A stretch of DNA of 32,393 nucleotides from Pseudomonadales bacterium (GCA_022763285.1 JALEHB010000220.1:1-32393); one strand, 5' to 3'. Numbered from the stretch's first letter, positions 9,778 through 20,285 are shown. Made by a program: numbers and translations. Notes: generated by a model from the letters alone, not told the origin.

Positions 9778-11070
9778 CTAGTCATTTTCCCGCGCGATGG
9801 CGCGATGTGCAATATCAGTACGGTAGTAGACCTTGTCCCAGTTTATTTTCTTCACCAGTTCATAAGCCCTGGCCTGGGCAGCGGAAACGCTTTCACCCAG
9901 GGCCGTGGCGCAGAGTACCCGGCCGCCATTGGTAACGATACTGCCGTCCTGCTCACTGGTGCCGGCGTGAAAGACCTTACAGTCTTCGCCGGCCGCCGCA
10001 GCCTCTGCCAGACCGCTGATCTCTGCACCCTTGTCATAGGCCAGGGGATAACCGCCAGCGGCCATTACCACACCCACGGCCGGGCGCGGATCCCATTCTG
10101 CCTCTACTTCATCCAGCTTGCGCTCCATGGCTGCCAGACAAAGCTGATGCAGGTCTGATTGCAGCCGCATCATCACCGGTTGTGCTTCCGGGTCACCAAA
10201 GCGGCAATTGAATTCCACCACATTGACATCACCCTCGGGAGAAATCATCAGACCGGCATAGAGAAAACCCAGGTATTCATTGCCATCTTTGGCCATACCC
10301 GCCACGGTGGGGCGGATAACGCGCTCCATGATGCGTTGATAGATCTCGTCAGTGACCACCGGGGCCGGTGAATAGGCACCCATGCCGCCGGTATTGGGGC
10401 CGGTGTCGCCGTTGTCCCGGGCCTTGTGATCCTGGCTGGTGGCCATGGGCAGAACATTGCGCCCGTCCACCAGGGCAATAAAGCTGGCTTCCTCACCTTC
10501 CAGGAATTGCTCGATCACCACCCGGTGACCGGCATCACCGAATTTGTTGCCGGCCAGCATATCGGTGACTGCAGCAATGGCTTCGTCTTCGCTTTGTGCC
10601 ACCACCACACCCTTGCCGGCGGCCAGGCCATCGGCCTTGATCACAATAGGCGCACCGTTGTGACGGATGTAGGTCTTGGCAGCCTCCACCTCGGTAAAGG
10701 TTTCATAGGCGGCGGTGGGAATCTTGTGACGCTTGAGGAAATCCTTGGTGAAGGCCTTGGAGCCTTCCAGTTGTGCGGCCTTCTTGCTGGGGCCGAAGCA
10801 GACAATCTGTCGCTCGCTGAAATAGTCCACAATGCCATCAACAAGAGGGGCCTCAGGTCCCACAATAGTGAGTACTACAGATTCACTCTCGGCGAATTTG
10901 GCCAGCGCTTCGAAGTCCATGACATCAATGTCGACATTCTGCATTTTCTCTTCGTGGGCGGTGCCGGCATTACCCGGGGCCACGAAAACAGTTTGTACAG
11001 AATCGGACTGGGCACAGCGCCAGGCCAGGGAATGTTCACGGCCTCCGGAGCCAATGATCAGGATTTTCAT
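9778..11070 (-). CDS. purD: phosphoribosylamine--glycine ligase
   Basis: MKILIIGSGGREHSLAWRCAQS, IKADGLAAGKGVVVA, TGGMGAYSPAPVVT, VEFNCRFGDPEAQPVMMRL. Confidence 0.98.
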   Translation of the reverse strand: MKILIIGSGGREHSLAWRCAQSDSVQTVFVAPGNAGTAHEEKMQNVDIDVMDFEALAKFAESESVVLTIVGPEAPLVDGIVDYFSERQIVCFGPSKKAAQLEGSKAFTKDFLKRHKIPTAAYETFTEVEAAKTYIRHNGAPIVIKADGLAAGKGVVVAQSEDEAIAAVTDMLAGNKFGDAGHRVVIEQFLEGEEASFIALVDGRNVLPMATSQDHKARDNGDTGPNTGGMGAYSPAPVVTDEIYQRIMERVIRPTVAGMAKDGNEYLGFLYAGLMISPEGDVNVVEFNCRFGDPEAQPVMMRLQSDLHQLCLAAMERKLDEVEAEWDPRPAVGVVMAAGGYPLAYDKGAEISGLAEAAAAGEDCKVFHAGTSEQDGSIVTNGGRVLCATALGESVSAAQARAYELVKKINWDKVYYRTDIAHRAIAREND

Positions 11071-11086
11071 AATATTCTCGTATTAA

Positions 11087-12670
11087 TCAGTGTCTGAAGT
11101 GGCGAATCGCGGTGAATACCATGGCCATGCCATGCTCATCGGCGGCGGCGATGACTTCCTCGTCACGCATTGAGCCACCGGGTTGAATCACGGCGCTGAT
11201 GCCGGCCTTGGCGGCGGCGTCGATGCCATCGCGGAAAGGGAAAAAGGCATCGGAAGCCATGACCGAACCCTTCACCTCAAGCCCTTCATCGGCGGCCTTG
11301 ATGCCGGCGATTTTGGCACTGTAGACGCGGCTCATCTGGCCGGCACCAATGCCAATGGTCTGGTTGTTCTTGCAGTAGACAATGGCATTGGATTTGACGA
11401 ATTGCGCCACAGACCAGGCAAACATCAGATCTGCGATTTCCGCCTCGCTGGGCTGGCGGGCGCTGACAATTTTCAGGTCTCCCCGGCTGATCTGGTGAAT
11501 ATCGCGATCCTGTACCAGCAGTCCGCCATTGACGCGCTTGTAGTCCAGTCCGGCAGCGCGCGACTCCGGCCAATGGCCGCAGCTCAGCACCCGCACGTTT
11601 TTCTTCTCGGCGGTGATCGCAAGGGCTTCGCTGGATACCGAGGGGGCGATGATGACTTCGGTAAACTGCTGTTCGGTAATACGTTTGGCGGTGTCGGCAT
11701 CCAGTTCGCGATTGAAGGCAATAATGCCGCCGAAAGCCGAGGTGGGATCGGTCTGAAAAGCCAGTTCGTAGGCCTCAAGCGGTGATCCGGCAATCGCTAC
11801 CCCACAGGGGTTGGCGTGCTTGACGATGACACAGGCCGGCTCGCTGAATGACTTCACACATTCCAGGGCTGCATCGGTATCGGCGATATTATTGAAAGAC
11901 AGTTCCTTGCCCTGATGCTGCACCGCTGTGCTGATGCTGGCCTCTTCCGGTTGCTTCTCGACATAGAAGGCCGCTTTCTGGTGGGGATTCTCGCCGTAGC
12001 GCATGTCCTGCTGCTTGTGAAACTGGGTATTGAAGGTACGGGCGAAATCGCTGACTGATTCATCGTCATTCACCCGGGCGCCCAGATAGTTGGCGATGGC
12101 ACCGTCATAGGCCGCGGTGTGCTCGAAGGTTTTCACGGCAAAATCAAAGCGGGTAGCCTGATCCAGGCTGCGCTCATTGTTCCTGAGCAGATCGATAACC
12201 CGGTCATAGTCATCGGGATTGGTGACTACGGTCACGAACTTGTTGTTCTTGGCCGCGGCGCGCAGCATGGTGGGGCCGCCGATGTCGATGTTCTCGATGG
12301 CCGTCGGCAGGTCGCAGTCGGGGTTGGCAACGGTGGCCTCGAAGGGATAGAGATTCACCACCACCAGATCAATGGGTGGAATATCATGTTCGGCCATGAC
12401 CTCGGCGTCCTGGTCGCGGCGAGCGAGGATGCCGCCATGGACCTTGGGATGCAGGGTCTTGACGCGCCCATCCATCATTTCCGGAAAACCGGTGTAGTCA
12501 GAAATTTCTGTGGCAGCAATGCCTTCGGATCTGAGCAGTTTAAAGGTGCCACCGGTAGAGAGAATTTCGATACCGAGTTCGTTCAGTGCCTGGGCAAAAG
12601 GCACAATGCCGGTCTTGTCGGACACGCTGAAAAGAGCGCGCCGCACGGCAGTCAGGTTGTCTGTTGTCAT
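11087..12670 (-). CDS. purH: bifunctional AICAR transformylase / IMP cyclohydrolase
   Basis: [50 protein letters not shown]. Start placed at ATG 12670 ([14 protein letters not shown]). Confidence 0.97.
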   Translation of the reverse strand: MTTDNLTAVRRALFSVSDKTGIVPFAQALNELGIEILSTGGTFKLLRSEGIAATEISDYTGFPEMMDGRVKTLHPKVHGGILARRDQDAEVMAEHDIPPIDLVVVNLYPFEATVANPDCDLPTAIENIDIGGPTMLRAAAKNNKFVTVVTNPDDYDRVIDLLRNNERSLDQATRFDFAVKTFEHTAAYDGAIANYLGARVNDDESVSDFARTFNTQFHKQQDMRYGENPHQKAAFYVEKQPEEASISTAVQHQGKELSFNNIADTDAALECVKSFSEPACVIVKHANPCGVAIAGSPLEAYELAFQTDPTSAFGGIIAFNRELDADTAKRITEQQFTEVIIAPSVSSEALAITAEKKNVRVLSCGHWPESRAAGLDYKRVNGGLLVQDRDIHQISRGDLKIVSARQPSEAEIADLMFAWSVAQFVKSNAIVYCKNNQTIGIGAGQMSRVYSAKIAGIKAADEGLEVKGSVMASDAFFPFRDGIDAAAKAGISAVIQPGGSMRDEEVIAAADEHGMAMVFTAIRHFRH

Positions 12671-12765
12671 TGATTCAGCTTGTTGCGAGTTGTTAGGGCG
12701 AGTGGGTTTCAGGCGATGTGCGTTCGAATGCTGATATTGTGTGCTTGTCAGCACGCTGCATCGAT

Positions 12766-13068
12766 TTACAACATGCCATAGTGTTTCAATTTGCTGCGAA
12801 GCGTACCACGGTTCAAACCGAGCATGATAGAAGCCTTGCTCTGGTTATTGCCGGTAAATTTCATCACGGCCTGCAGGAGTGGTTCTTCCACTTCCGACAT
12901 GACCATCTGGTGCAGATTGCTAACCGGTTCGTTATCAATCTGGGAGAAGTAACGATCTAATGCTCTTTCAACTTCCGATCGCAGGCTACTGGATTTGGCT
13001 GTTGTTATTTCGGCTGACTCGGCAATTTCATATGTGCTCGTGGCAGCGGATTCTTCCAGTTTATTCAT
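12766..13068 (-). CDS. fis: DNA-binding protein Fis
   Basis: C-terminal [47 protein letters not shown]; follows dusB. Confidence 0.96.
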   Translation of the reverse strand: MNKLEESAATSTYEIAESAEITTAKSSSLRSEVERALDRYFSQIDNEPVSNLHQMVMSEVEEPLLQAVMKFTGNNQSKASIMLGLNRGTLRSKLKHYGML

Positions 13069-14057
13069 GCAGCGATGGCTCCCTCATCATTGGTTAGATT
13101 GTCAAAATAGGATTGGATATGGGCCAACTGTCCGGCGGCAGATTCGATACGATTGAACTCTGCCAGGGCCTCCCGGCTGCCTGCCAGCGGTTTCAGATAA
13201 CCGATGACATGCTTGCGGGCATTCCAGACGCCAACTTTTTCCCCGTAAAAGTCATGCAACTTGCGCAGATGGCTCTGGATCAGTTGGCGCAGTTCCGCCA
13301 GGCCCAGTGCCGGGCCTTGCTGGCCAGTGGCGAGGAAGGTTTCGATTTCCTGAAAGATCCAGGGGCGGCCCTGGGCGGCGCGGCCAATCATCAGTCCGTC
13401 GGCACCGGTATGGGCCAGCACGCGGGCGGCCTTTTCCGGTGAATCGATATCGCCATTGGCAATAACCGGAATAGTGATGGCCTGCTTGATAGCAGCGATG
13501 GTGTCGTACTCCGCCTCTCCCTTGAAGCGGTCGGCACGGGTACGACCGTGTACTGACAGCAACTGCACACCGCAATCTTCGGCTATTTCCGCGATATGCA
13601 CGCCATTGCGGCTCTCGGGGCACCAACCGGTGCGGATCTTCAGGCTTACCGGAATATCGATTGCAGCGACCACTGCCTCGAGAATGCTGCGCACCAGGGC
13701 TTCATCGCGGAGCAGGGCCGAACCGGCGGCTTTCTTCAGTACCTTTTTGGCAGGGCAGCCCATATTGATATCGATGGCATCGGCGCCGCGCTCGGAATTG
13801 AGGCGGGCAGCTTCGGCCATCATGTCAGGATTTGAGCCGGCAATCTGCACCACAACCGGGCTGTCAATATCCGGTTGAATGCGTTTGCGCTGATTGCGCT
13901 TGTTGTTCCACAACTCCTTGTTGCAGGTGAGCATTTCACCCACCGTCAGGCCAGCCCCGTACTGGCTGCACAATTCACGGAAGGGAGTATCACTCACGCC
14001 GACCATGGGAGCCAGAAACAGATTGTTCCTTAATCTATAGGGACCGATCGTTAGCAT
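13065..14057 (-). CDS. dusB: tRNA-dihydrouridine synthase B
   Basis: LFLAPMVGVSDTPFRELC, DINMGCPAKKVLKKAAGSALL, LSVHGRTRADRFKG; overlaps fis by 4 nt. Confidence 0.96.
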   Translation of the reverse strand: MLTIGPYRLRNNLFLAPMVGVSDTPFRELCSQYGAGLTVGEMLTCNKELWNNKRNQRKRIQPDIDSPVVVQIAGSNPDMMAEAARLNSERGADAIDINMGCPAKKVLKKAAGSALLRDEALVRSILEAVVAAIDIPVSLKIRTGWCPESRNGVHIAEIAEDCGVQLLSVHGRTRADRFKGEAEYDTIAAIKQAITIPVIANGDIDSPEKAARVLAHTGADGLMIGRAAQGRPWIFQEIETFLATGQQGPALGLAELRQLIQSHLRKLHDFYGEKVGVWNARKHVIGYLKPLAGSREALAEFNRIESAAGQLAHIQSYFDNLTNDEGAIAA

Positions 14058-14110
14058 TTTAATGCTGCTTTTTTACCGATTTTTTGACGGCCGTAAATGA
14101 TAGCCGGGAG

Positions 14111-14144
14111 GCAAAAACAGTTAAAGGCTTTTAACCGCTTTTGC
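14111..14144 (-). promoter_or_regulatory. candidate leader/intergenic RNA hairpin upstream of dusB-fis
   Basis: 15-nt arms gcaaaaacagttaaa / tttaaccgcttttgc with a 4-nt loop (ggct). The two non-Watson-Crick positions are G.U in the minus-strand RNA and A.C in the plus-strand RNA. Confidence 0.5.
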
Positions 14145-14285
14145 CCGAATAATTCGCAAAGAATTGATCTGATTTGTGATGGCAGTGGCTTTTTCCTGGC
14201 TGTGTCTTTGCAGCGCAGCCGACTGTTGCCAATTACTGCTGCACAAGCGGGAAATTTGAACAGCGCTGGCAGTGAGGCTGCGGCG

Positions 14286-16877
14286 TCACGGACGGCGAAA
14301 TGCCAGGGTGTAGTTCACCGCATCGTCACCAGGGTCCATGATTTCCAGTGCTACCTGAATTGGCGTGGCGGGGGGCAACAAACGTCGATTCTGCAGTGCC
14401 TCATCCAGATACTCTTGTGGGGCGAATTCACGCAGGGCAATGACAGAGTTGCTGGCGCTGTTAAAGCTCAACACCATGACAGGAAACTCCTGGGGAAAAT
14501 TGGCATTGTTGCGAAACTCCACATTCACCGCCAGGGCATCACTGCGCTGGGGATGACTGCGAACCGACAGGTTGCTGCTCTGGATGGCATCTATCTGTGA
14601 GTACACTGGCAGTTCGCAGCCGCTCAGGGAGCAGGCCCATTCATACACTGGTCTCAGGCTGGCCTGCTGGCTGTAGCGGGGTAATTCCTGCCACAGATAC
14701 TGCGAGGCCAGTCCCAGGGCCGCCAGCAGAGCCAGTAGTGTCCAGCCAAGGCGGCGGCCGAGCTGACGGCGCCGGCCCTCCAGAATTTCCACCGGCGTGG
14801 AGAATTCCCCCAGTACCTTCAGATTCTCCTCCGGAATAGCCTCCAGAGCCTCATCGTCCTCCAGTTCTGCTTGCAGGGCCCGGGCGCGGATGGCGGCCAG
14901 GGACTGATCCGGTGATTCCTGTTGCGGGTCGGCTGCGAATTCCTGCTGCGGGGCTTCGTCTGCATTGTCTTCCGTAGTACTGGCTTCGGTCTCCGGGCTC
15001 TCTGGCGCAACGCTACTGTCTTCTTCCGTGCTAATTACTTCAGTGCTCTTTGCCTCAGTGCTCTCTATCTCAGTGCTCTCTATCCCAGAGTTCTCTATCT
15101 CATAGCTCTCTATTTCAGAGTTCCCTGGCTCAGCACTCTCTACCCCGCTACCCGAGACCTCTGTACTCTCTGTCTCAACAAACTCTGTCGCTGCTTTTTC
15201 TTCCTCGCTACCAGCAGCGTCACTCTCTTCGGCTGCAGTAATTCCTGTCTCAGATTGATCGGCCTCATCTGTTTCTATCAGTACTGCCTCAGTTTGCGCT
15301 TGTGGCTCTGCATCGAGACTGCTTGCTGCATCGAAGTCGCCGTTTTGCCAAACCTCGGTGTCATCAGGCTGATGGTGACCGTCGGCCAGGTTTTCCAGCT
15401 CGTCCCTATCCCGGTTGGCCGTTTCCGTTTGTTCAGGCGGCCAGGCTGCTTCGCCCGGCAGTTCTGCAGCTTCGCCTTCTGGCCCCGGCTCCTGGGTCTG
15501 CCGCCAGGTTTCAGCGCTATCTCCATCCGGTTCGGTGCTTATAGCCTCGGCTGAGTCTGCTTCCGGCAGTTCTACATCCGGCTGCTCCTCCTGCCAGTCG
15601 CTGTCCAGCAGGGCTTGTTGAAAGTCCTCTTCCTCCAGGGCGGCGTTGAATTCTTCCTCCAGCGCCGCAGTATCTCTGGTCTCATCATTGCCGGTTTCGG
15701 AACTGTGTGCCGGATCTGCTATGCCGTGTTCTGAGCTGACTTCGTCGCTGCTGGTCTGACCGGGAGCTTCCCCGGAGGCGCCAGCGGGTGATAGTGGTTC
15801 GGGAGTTGCGAACAGTGGCGTTTCAATAGTGAAGCGGGCATGCAGGCGCAAATGTTCCGGTCGCTGCTCATCTGCAAAAGAGTCAGCGAAGGAGCTGGTA
15901 AAGGAGTCGGAAAAGGGCGCTGTTGGGCTTGCCGGTGACACTGACTCAGCTTCCGGCAACTCGTCTGGAGCTTGCCCTGAATCTTTTTCTGTTTCCTGCT
16001 CTGATTCCTGGTCTGACTCCTCAGCTGATTCCAACGCTTCACTCACGCTCAGTTCATCCCGGGCCTCAGTTTCTGTCGGCAAGTCTTCGCCGGGCTCTGG
16101 TGCTGCTGTTGCCAGTAAGGGCGATTCCTGATCCGGGCTTTCGGCAAATTCGTCCTGATGCTCCTGGTCTTGCGCGTCTCTTTCATCTGGCTCACCGGGC
16201 TCATCCAGCGCTTCTGACTCAGCCAATTCAGCCGGATCAGTCAGGCCAGCCAGTTCAGCGGCGTTCAAATTGTCTCTGCCCCGCTCGGCCTCGCCTGGTT
16301 CAGGCTCGATGGGGGCACTTTCCGGGGCCGCGTTGTCCGCAGCTATGGGGTCGGGCGAGGCTGGCTCATCAGTGAAGTCCGGTTCAATAAGGGCTTCGTC
16401 AGATTCATCGACACCGGCTGCCACCAGGGCCATGAAATCGGATTCCTCTGCGATATAGATCTCGCCGGCCTCGCTGTTATCAGGCGCGCTCTGTCCGGCT
16501 GCATCAATGAATGCTGAGGTCTGCTCCGGGGCAGGGTCGGTGGCAACGGCGGAAGATTCGGGCTGAATTTCTTCGCCGGTCAGTTTGAGACTGTCACCGC
16601 TGAGATCAGCTTCTGACTGCTCGGCCAGTGCGTCGCGCAGGGACTGCCGGGTAAGAAAGCGGGATGGATTGAAGAATTGCTCTGGAGACTGACTGACAAA
16701 GACCGATTCATTCTCACTGTCTGCCGGTTCGGGCTCTGTGTCGATGAAATTTTCCCGGGCGTCGAAGACCGTCAGGCAGGCGCCACAACGCACCCGGCCG
16801 GCCGCCGTCTCCAACAGCGACGGGCTGGTGTTGAAAGTGGATTCACAGGCAGGGCATTGTGTGACTCGCAGCGTCAT
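14286..16877 (-). CDS. zinc-ribbon (MJ0042-type) and DUF3426 membrane protein with a very long acidic low-complexity linker
   Basis: N-terminal CPACESTFNTSPSLLETAAGRVRCGACLTVF zinc ribbon; TM segment LGWTLLALLAALGLASQYLW; C-terminal DUF3426-like region (ACSLSGCELPVYSQIDAIQ...). The central linker is rich in E, S, A, D and T. Located between dusB and prmA. Confidence 0.85.
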   Translation of the reverse strand: MTLRVTQCPACESTFNTSPSLLETAAGRVRCGACLTVFDARENFIDTEPEPADSENESVFVSQSPEQFFNPSRFLTRQSLRDALAEQSEADLSGDSLKLTGEEIQPESSAVATDPAPEQTSAFIDAAGQSAPDNSEAGEIYIAEESDFMALVAAGVDESDEALIEPDFTDEPASPDPIAADNAAPESAPIEPEPGEAERGRDNLNAAELAGLTDPAELAESEALDEPGEPDERDAQDQEHQDEFAESPDQESPLLATAAPEPGEDLPTETEARDELSVSEALESAEESDQESEQETEKDSGQAPDELPEAESVSPASPTAPFSDSFTSSFADSFADEQRPEHLRLHARFTIETPLFATPEPLSPAGASGEAPGQTSSDEVSSEHGIADPAHSSETGNDETRDTAALEEEFNAALEEEDFQQALLDSDWQEEQPDVELPEADSAEAISTEPDGDSAETWRQTQEPGPEGEAAELPGEAAWPPEQTETANRDRDELENLADGHHQPDDTEVWQNGDFDAASSLDAEPQAQTEAVLIETDEADQSETGITAAEESDAAGSEEEKAATEFVETESTEVSGSGVESAEPGNSEIESYEIENSGIESTEIESTEAKSTEVISTEEDSSVAPESPETEASTTEDNADEAPQQEFAADPQQESPDQSLAAIRARALQAELEDDEALEAIPEENLKVLGEFSTPVEILEGRRRQLGRRLGWTLLALLAALGLASQYLWQELPRYSQQASLRPVYEWACSLSGCELPVYSQIDAIQSSNLSVRSHPQRSDALAVNVEFRNNANFPQEFPVMVLSFNSASNSVIALREFAPQEYLDEALQNRRLLPPATPIQVALEIMDPGDDAVNYTLAFRRP
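15041..15175 (-). repeat. 15-bp tandem (minisatellite) repeat inside the DUF3426-family gene
   Basis: About 9 degenerate copies of cagtgctctctatct (plus strand), starting at 15041, 15056, 15071, 15086, 15101, 15116, 15131, 15146 and 15161. They encode 5-aa units such as IESTE. Confidence 0.85.
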
Positions 16878-16909
16878 GGCAAGGATTGTAGGAGAATGTG
16901 CGCTTCAGT

Positions 16910-17791
16910 TCACGCCTTGCGCACGCCATCCAGACGCACCCAGTCACCCTCGATGGCGGGTTCGGCCAGAGTGAACTGTCCGGTATAGGCCGCTGCCACT
17001 TCATCGATCTGGTTTTCCAGCAGGCCCGAGAGAATCAGATGACCGCCGGGTTTCAGCAAGTCGGCAAAATGCCCGGCCAGTTGCTGCAGCGGTGCCGCCA
17101 GAATATTGGCCAGCAGGACATCGGCCTGCAGCGACGGCAGGGCTTCGGGCAGGCAGGCATGTAATTGCTCCAGGCTGATGTTATTGCGCTGGCTGTTATC
17201 AATGGTCGCCAGAATGGCCTGCGGGTCATTATCCACAGCAATCACCTGTCTGGCCCCCAGGAGGGCAGCAGCAATGGCCAGTACTCCTGAGCCACAGCCA
17301 TAGTCAATTACGTCCAGGCCTTGCAGGTCGGCCTGATCCAGCCATTCAAGACAGAGGCCGGTGGTGGGGTGAGTGCCGCTGCCAAAGGCCAGACCCGGGT
17401 CCATCATGATGGTTACTGCCTCGTCAGTCGGTGCCGCCTCCCAGGAAGGGCAGATCCACAGACGACGACCGAACTGCATGGGTTTGAAATCCTGCATCCA
17501 GCTTCGTTCCCAGGCCTGATCCTCGAGCTTTTCGATTTGCAGGGTTTCGCCGTTGAGAATTAGCGGATTTGTTTTGAGGGCGCCGAGGACGGTATCCAGG
17601 TCATGGTCGGCTTCAAACAGGGCCAGCAGAATGCTGAGATCCCATAAAGGTGTGCTACCTGGCTCTTCCTGAAAAACCGGCTGGTCTTCGGCATCGAGAT
17701 AGCTGATGGAAACCGCGCCGGCCTCCAGCAACTGCTGCTCCAGGGGCTCAGCGTCGGCCGAGCGCACCCGGAGTGTCAGTTGCTGCCACAT
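16910..17791 (-). CDS. prmA: ribosomal protein L11 methyltransferase
   Basis: PGLAFGSGTHPTTGLCLEWL, VIDYGCGSGVLAIAAALLGA, VLLANILAAPL. Confidence 0.96.
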   Translation of the reverse strand: MWQQLTLRVRSADAEPLEQQLLEAGAVSISYLDAEDQPVFQEEPGSTPLWDLSILLALFEADHDLDTVLGALKTNPLILNGETLQIEKLEDQAWERSWMQDFKPMQFGRRLWICPSWEAAPTDEAVTIMMDPGLAFGSGTHPTTGLCLEWLDQADLQGLDVIDYGCGSGVLAIAAALLGARQVIAVDNDPQAILATIDNSQRNNISLEQLHACLPEALPSLQADVLLANILAAPLQQLAGHFADLLKPGGHLILSGLLENQIDEVAAAYTGQFTLAEPAIEGDWVRLDGVRKA

Positions 17792-17796
17792 ACTGC

Positions 17797-19137
17797 TCAG
17801 GAGTTGAGCTTGTTTTCGAGGTAGTGGATGTTGACGCCGCCCTTCTGGAACTCAGCGTCACGTACCAGATCCTGCTGCAGGGCAGTGTTGCTCTTGATGC
17901 CATCGATCAGCATTTCATCCAGGGCAATCTGCATGCGCGACAGGGCCTGCTTGCGGCTGCTGCCATGGCTGATCAGCTTGGCGATCAGGGAATCATAATA
18001 GGGCGGTACGCTGTAGCCACTGTAGAGGTGTGAATCAACACGGATGCCGGGCCCGCCGGGCGCATGAAACATTTTCACCAGACCGGGGCTGGGAATGAAA
18101 GTGTCCGGGTCTTCGGCATTGATGCGGCATTCGAAGGCATGACCATTGATGCTGATTTCGTCCTGGCTGACGCTGAGGCCGGCACCACCGGCGATACGCA
18201 ACTGCTCCTTGACGATGTCCACACCGGTAACCATCTCCGTGACCGGGTGTTCCACCTGGACGCGCGTATTCATTTCAATGAAATAGAACTGCTCATCCTG
18301 GTAGAGGAACTCCAGAGTGCCAGCACCGCGGTACTTCATGTTCTGGCAGGCCTGGATACAGGTGGCTGCCACTTCCTCACGGATGGCATCGGGAATGCCG
18401 GGTGCCGGGGCTTCCTCCAGCACTTTCTGGTGGCGGCGCTGCAGGGAGCAGTCCCTGTCACCCAGATGTACGGCATTACCTTCGCCATCGCCGATTACCT
18501 GAATCTCCACGTGGCGAGGGTTCTCGAGGAATTTCTCCAGATACACAGTGCCATCACCGAAAAAGGACTTGGCCTCGGACTGGGTCACATAGATGGCCTT
18601 GAGCAGAGCAGCTTCGTTATGCACCACGCGCATGCCGCGACCACCGCCACCGGCGGCTGCCTTGATGATGACCGGATAACCGATTTCACGCGCCAGTTTC
18701 AGGGTGCGATCGGTATCGTCATCCAGCGGGCCATTGGAACCCGGTACGGTTGGTACGCCAGCTTCCCGCATGATTTCGATGGCTGAGACCTTGTCGCCCA
18801 TTTTGCGAATAGTCTCGGCACGGGGGCCAATAAATATGAAGCCACTGTTCTCTACCTGTTCGGCAAAGTCGGCATTTTCAGACAGGAAACCGTAGCCGGG
18901 GTGCACGGCATCGGCATCGGTGACTTCCATGGCGCTGATGATGGCGGGAACATTGAGATAGCTTTCGGTGGGGCTGGGCGGGCCGATACAAACGGATTCA
19001 TCGGAAAGGCGCACATGCATCAGGTCCTTGTCGGCAGTCGAGTGGACCGCCACTGTCTTGATGCCCAGCTCCTTGCAGGCCCGCAGCACCCGAAGTGCTA
19101 TTTCGCCACGATTGGCGATGAGAATTTTATCTAGCAT
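17797..19137 (-). CDS. accC: acetyl-CoA carboxylase, biotin carboxylase subunit
   Basis: [67 protein letters not shown]. Confidence 0.98.
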   Translation of the reverse strand: MLDKILIANRGEIALRVLRACKELGIKTVAVHSTADKDLMHVRLSDESVCIGPPSPTESYLNVPAIISAMEVTDADAVHPGYGFLSENADFAEQVENSGFIFIGPRAETIRKMGDKVSAIEIMREAGVPTVPGSNGPLDDDTDRTLKLAREIGYPVIIKAAAGGGGRGMRVVHNEAALLKAIYVTQSEAKSFFGDGTVYLEKFLENPRHVEIQVIGDGEGNAVHLGDRDCSLQRRHQKVLEEAPAPGIPDAIREEVAATCIQACQNMKYRGAGTLEFLYQDEQFYFIEMNTRVQVEHPVTEMVTGVDIVKEQLRIAGGAGLSVSQDEISINGHAFECRINAEDPDTFIPSPGLVKMFHAPGGPGIRVDSHLYSGYSVPPYYDSLIAKLISHGSSRKQALSRMQIALDEMLIDGIKSNTALQQDLVRDAEFQKGGVNIHYLENKLNS

Positions 19138-19159
19138 TGTTTGAAACCTGGTTAATCAA

Positions 19160-19618
19160 TCAGACGATGGAGATCAGCGGTTGGTCAAATTCGACCGGTT
19201 CGCCGTCTTCCACCATGATGGCTTCAACAACACCGGCGTGATCCGCTTCGATCTGGTTCATCATCTTCATGGCTTCCACGATGCAAACAACATCACCGGC
19301 CTTGACGTGAGTACCCACTTCCACGAAAGGCGGCGAAGAGGGTGAGGGGGCGCGATAAAAAGTGCCCACCATGGGCGATTTGACTGCCTGGCCCTTGATG
19401 GCAGGAGTCGAGGCCGCGCCTTCGGCTGGCGCTGCTTCCGCTGCCGGCGCAGGCGCTGCCACGGGAGCTGGCGCAGGCGCTGCGGCCACCGTAGTGGTTA
19501 CGGGTGCTGTGGAGGCGCGACTGATGCGTACGGCCTCTTCACCTTCCTTGATTTCAATTTCTGCGACATCGGAAGCTTCCAGCAACTCGATGAGCTTTTT
19601 TACCTTGCGTATATCCAT
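19160..19618 (-). CDS. accB: acetyl-CoA carboxylase biotin carboxyl carrier protein
   Basis: [34 protein letters not shown]; Ala/Pro linker; biotinylation motif [12 protein letters not shown]. Confidence 0.97.
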   Translation of the reverse strand: MDIRKVKKLIELLEASDVAEIEIKEGEEAVRISRASTAPVTTTVAAAPAPAPVAAPAPAAEAAPAEGAASTPAIKGQAVKSPMVGTFYRAPSPSSPPFVEVGTHVKAGDVVCIVEAMKMMNQIEADHAGVVEAIMVEDGEPVEFDQPLISIV

Positions 19619-19688
19619 AAATCTTCCCCGGATCTGTTGTAGCGTTCTGTGTCACTTTGGCGGTTGCCTGGGTGACGATTCAATGGGT

Positions 19689-20129
19689 TCAGGACTCCAG
19701 TCTGGCGATTGCCGCCTGCAGTGCCAGTTCATAGCCCTGTGCACCCAGCCCGACAATGCTGCCCACGGCGATATCGGCAAAATAGGACTTGTGCCGAAAG
19801 GGTTCGCGGGCGTGCAGATTGGACAGATGCACTTCAATGAAGGGCAGTTCGGTGGCGAGCATGGCATCGCGCAGGGCGATACTGGTATGGGTAAAACCTC
19901 CGAAGTTCACCAGAATGAAAGCGGTGCCGTCTTCCCGGGCCTGGTGCAATCGATCGATCAGTTCGCCTTCGCTATTGCTCTGCAAGTGGGAAAACTGGTG
20001 ACCGGCGGCCCGGCAGGCTTCATCGAGGCGCTGATTAATGTCGTCAAGACTGTCGGAGCCATAAATATGGGGCTCCCGTTTGCCGAGCAGATTCAGGTTG
20101 GGTCCGTGCAGGGCGAGGAGTCTGGCCAT
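19689..20129 (-). CDS. aroQ: 3-dehydroquinate dehydratase, type II
   Basis: [55 protein letters not shown]. Confidence 0.97.
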   Translation of the reverse strand: MARLLALHGPNLNLLGKREPHIYGSDSLDDINQRLDEACRAAGHQFSHLQSNSEGELIDRLHQAREDGTAFILVNFGGFTHTSIALRDAMLATELPFIEVHLSNLHAREPFRHKSYFADIAVGSIVGLGAQGYELALQAAIARLES

Positions 20130-20188
20130 GTTAGTTTCCGTTCTTGTGCGGCGAATTCCGGTTTTTCATACGTCGTTTCCCAAGGCGA

Positions 20189-20204
20189 CGGCCAAAACTG
20201 GCCG
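20189..20204. repeat. inverted repeat upstream of aroQ
   Basis: CGGCCA-AAAC-TGGCCG, perfect 6-bp arms; possible operator. Confidence 0.3.
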
Positions 20205-20258
20205 AAAACAGTGGAAAACTGCTCATTAGCTCTATTTCGCGGCATTTTCTCAGAATTT

Positions 20259-20280
20259 AACGGGATTTTCACCCGTTTTT
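20259..20280. terminator. hairpin just downstream of the nDsbD-like stop codon
   Basis: AACGGG-ATTTTCA-CCCGTT followed by TTT on the plus strand. On the minus strand it starts 8 nt after the nDsbD TGA, but the U-tract on that side is weak (TAAATT). Confidence 0.4.
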
Positions 20281-20285
20281 GCAGG

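Noticed and set aside
14922-15554. 210-aa Leu/Cys-rich plus-strand ORF
   Set aside because: Reverse-complement reading of the acidic 15-bp repeat region; its periodicity comes from the minisatellite, not from a real membrane protein.
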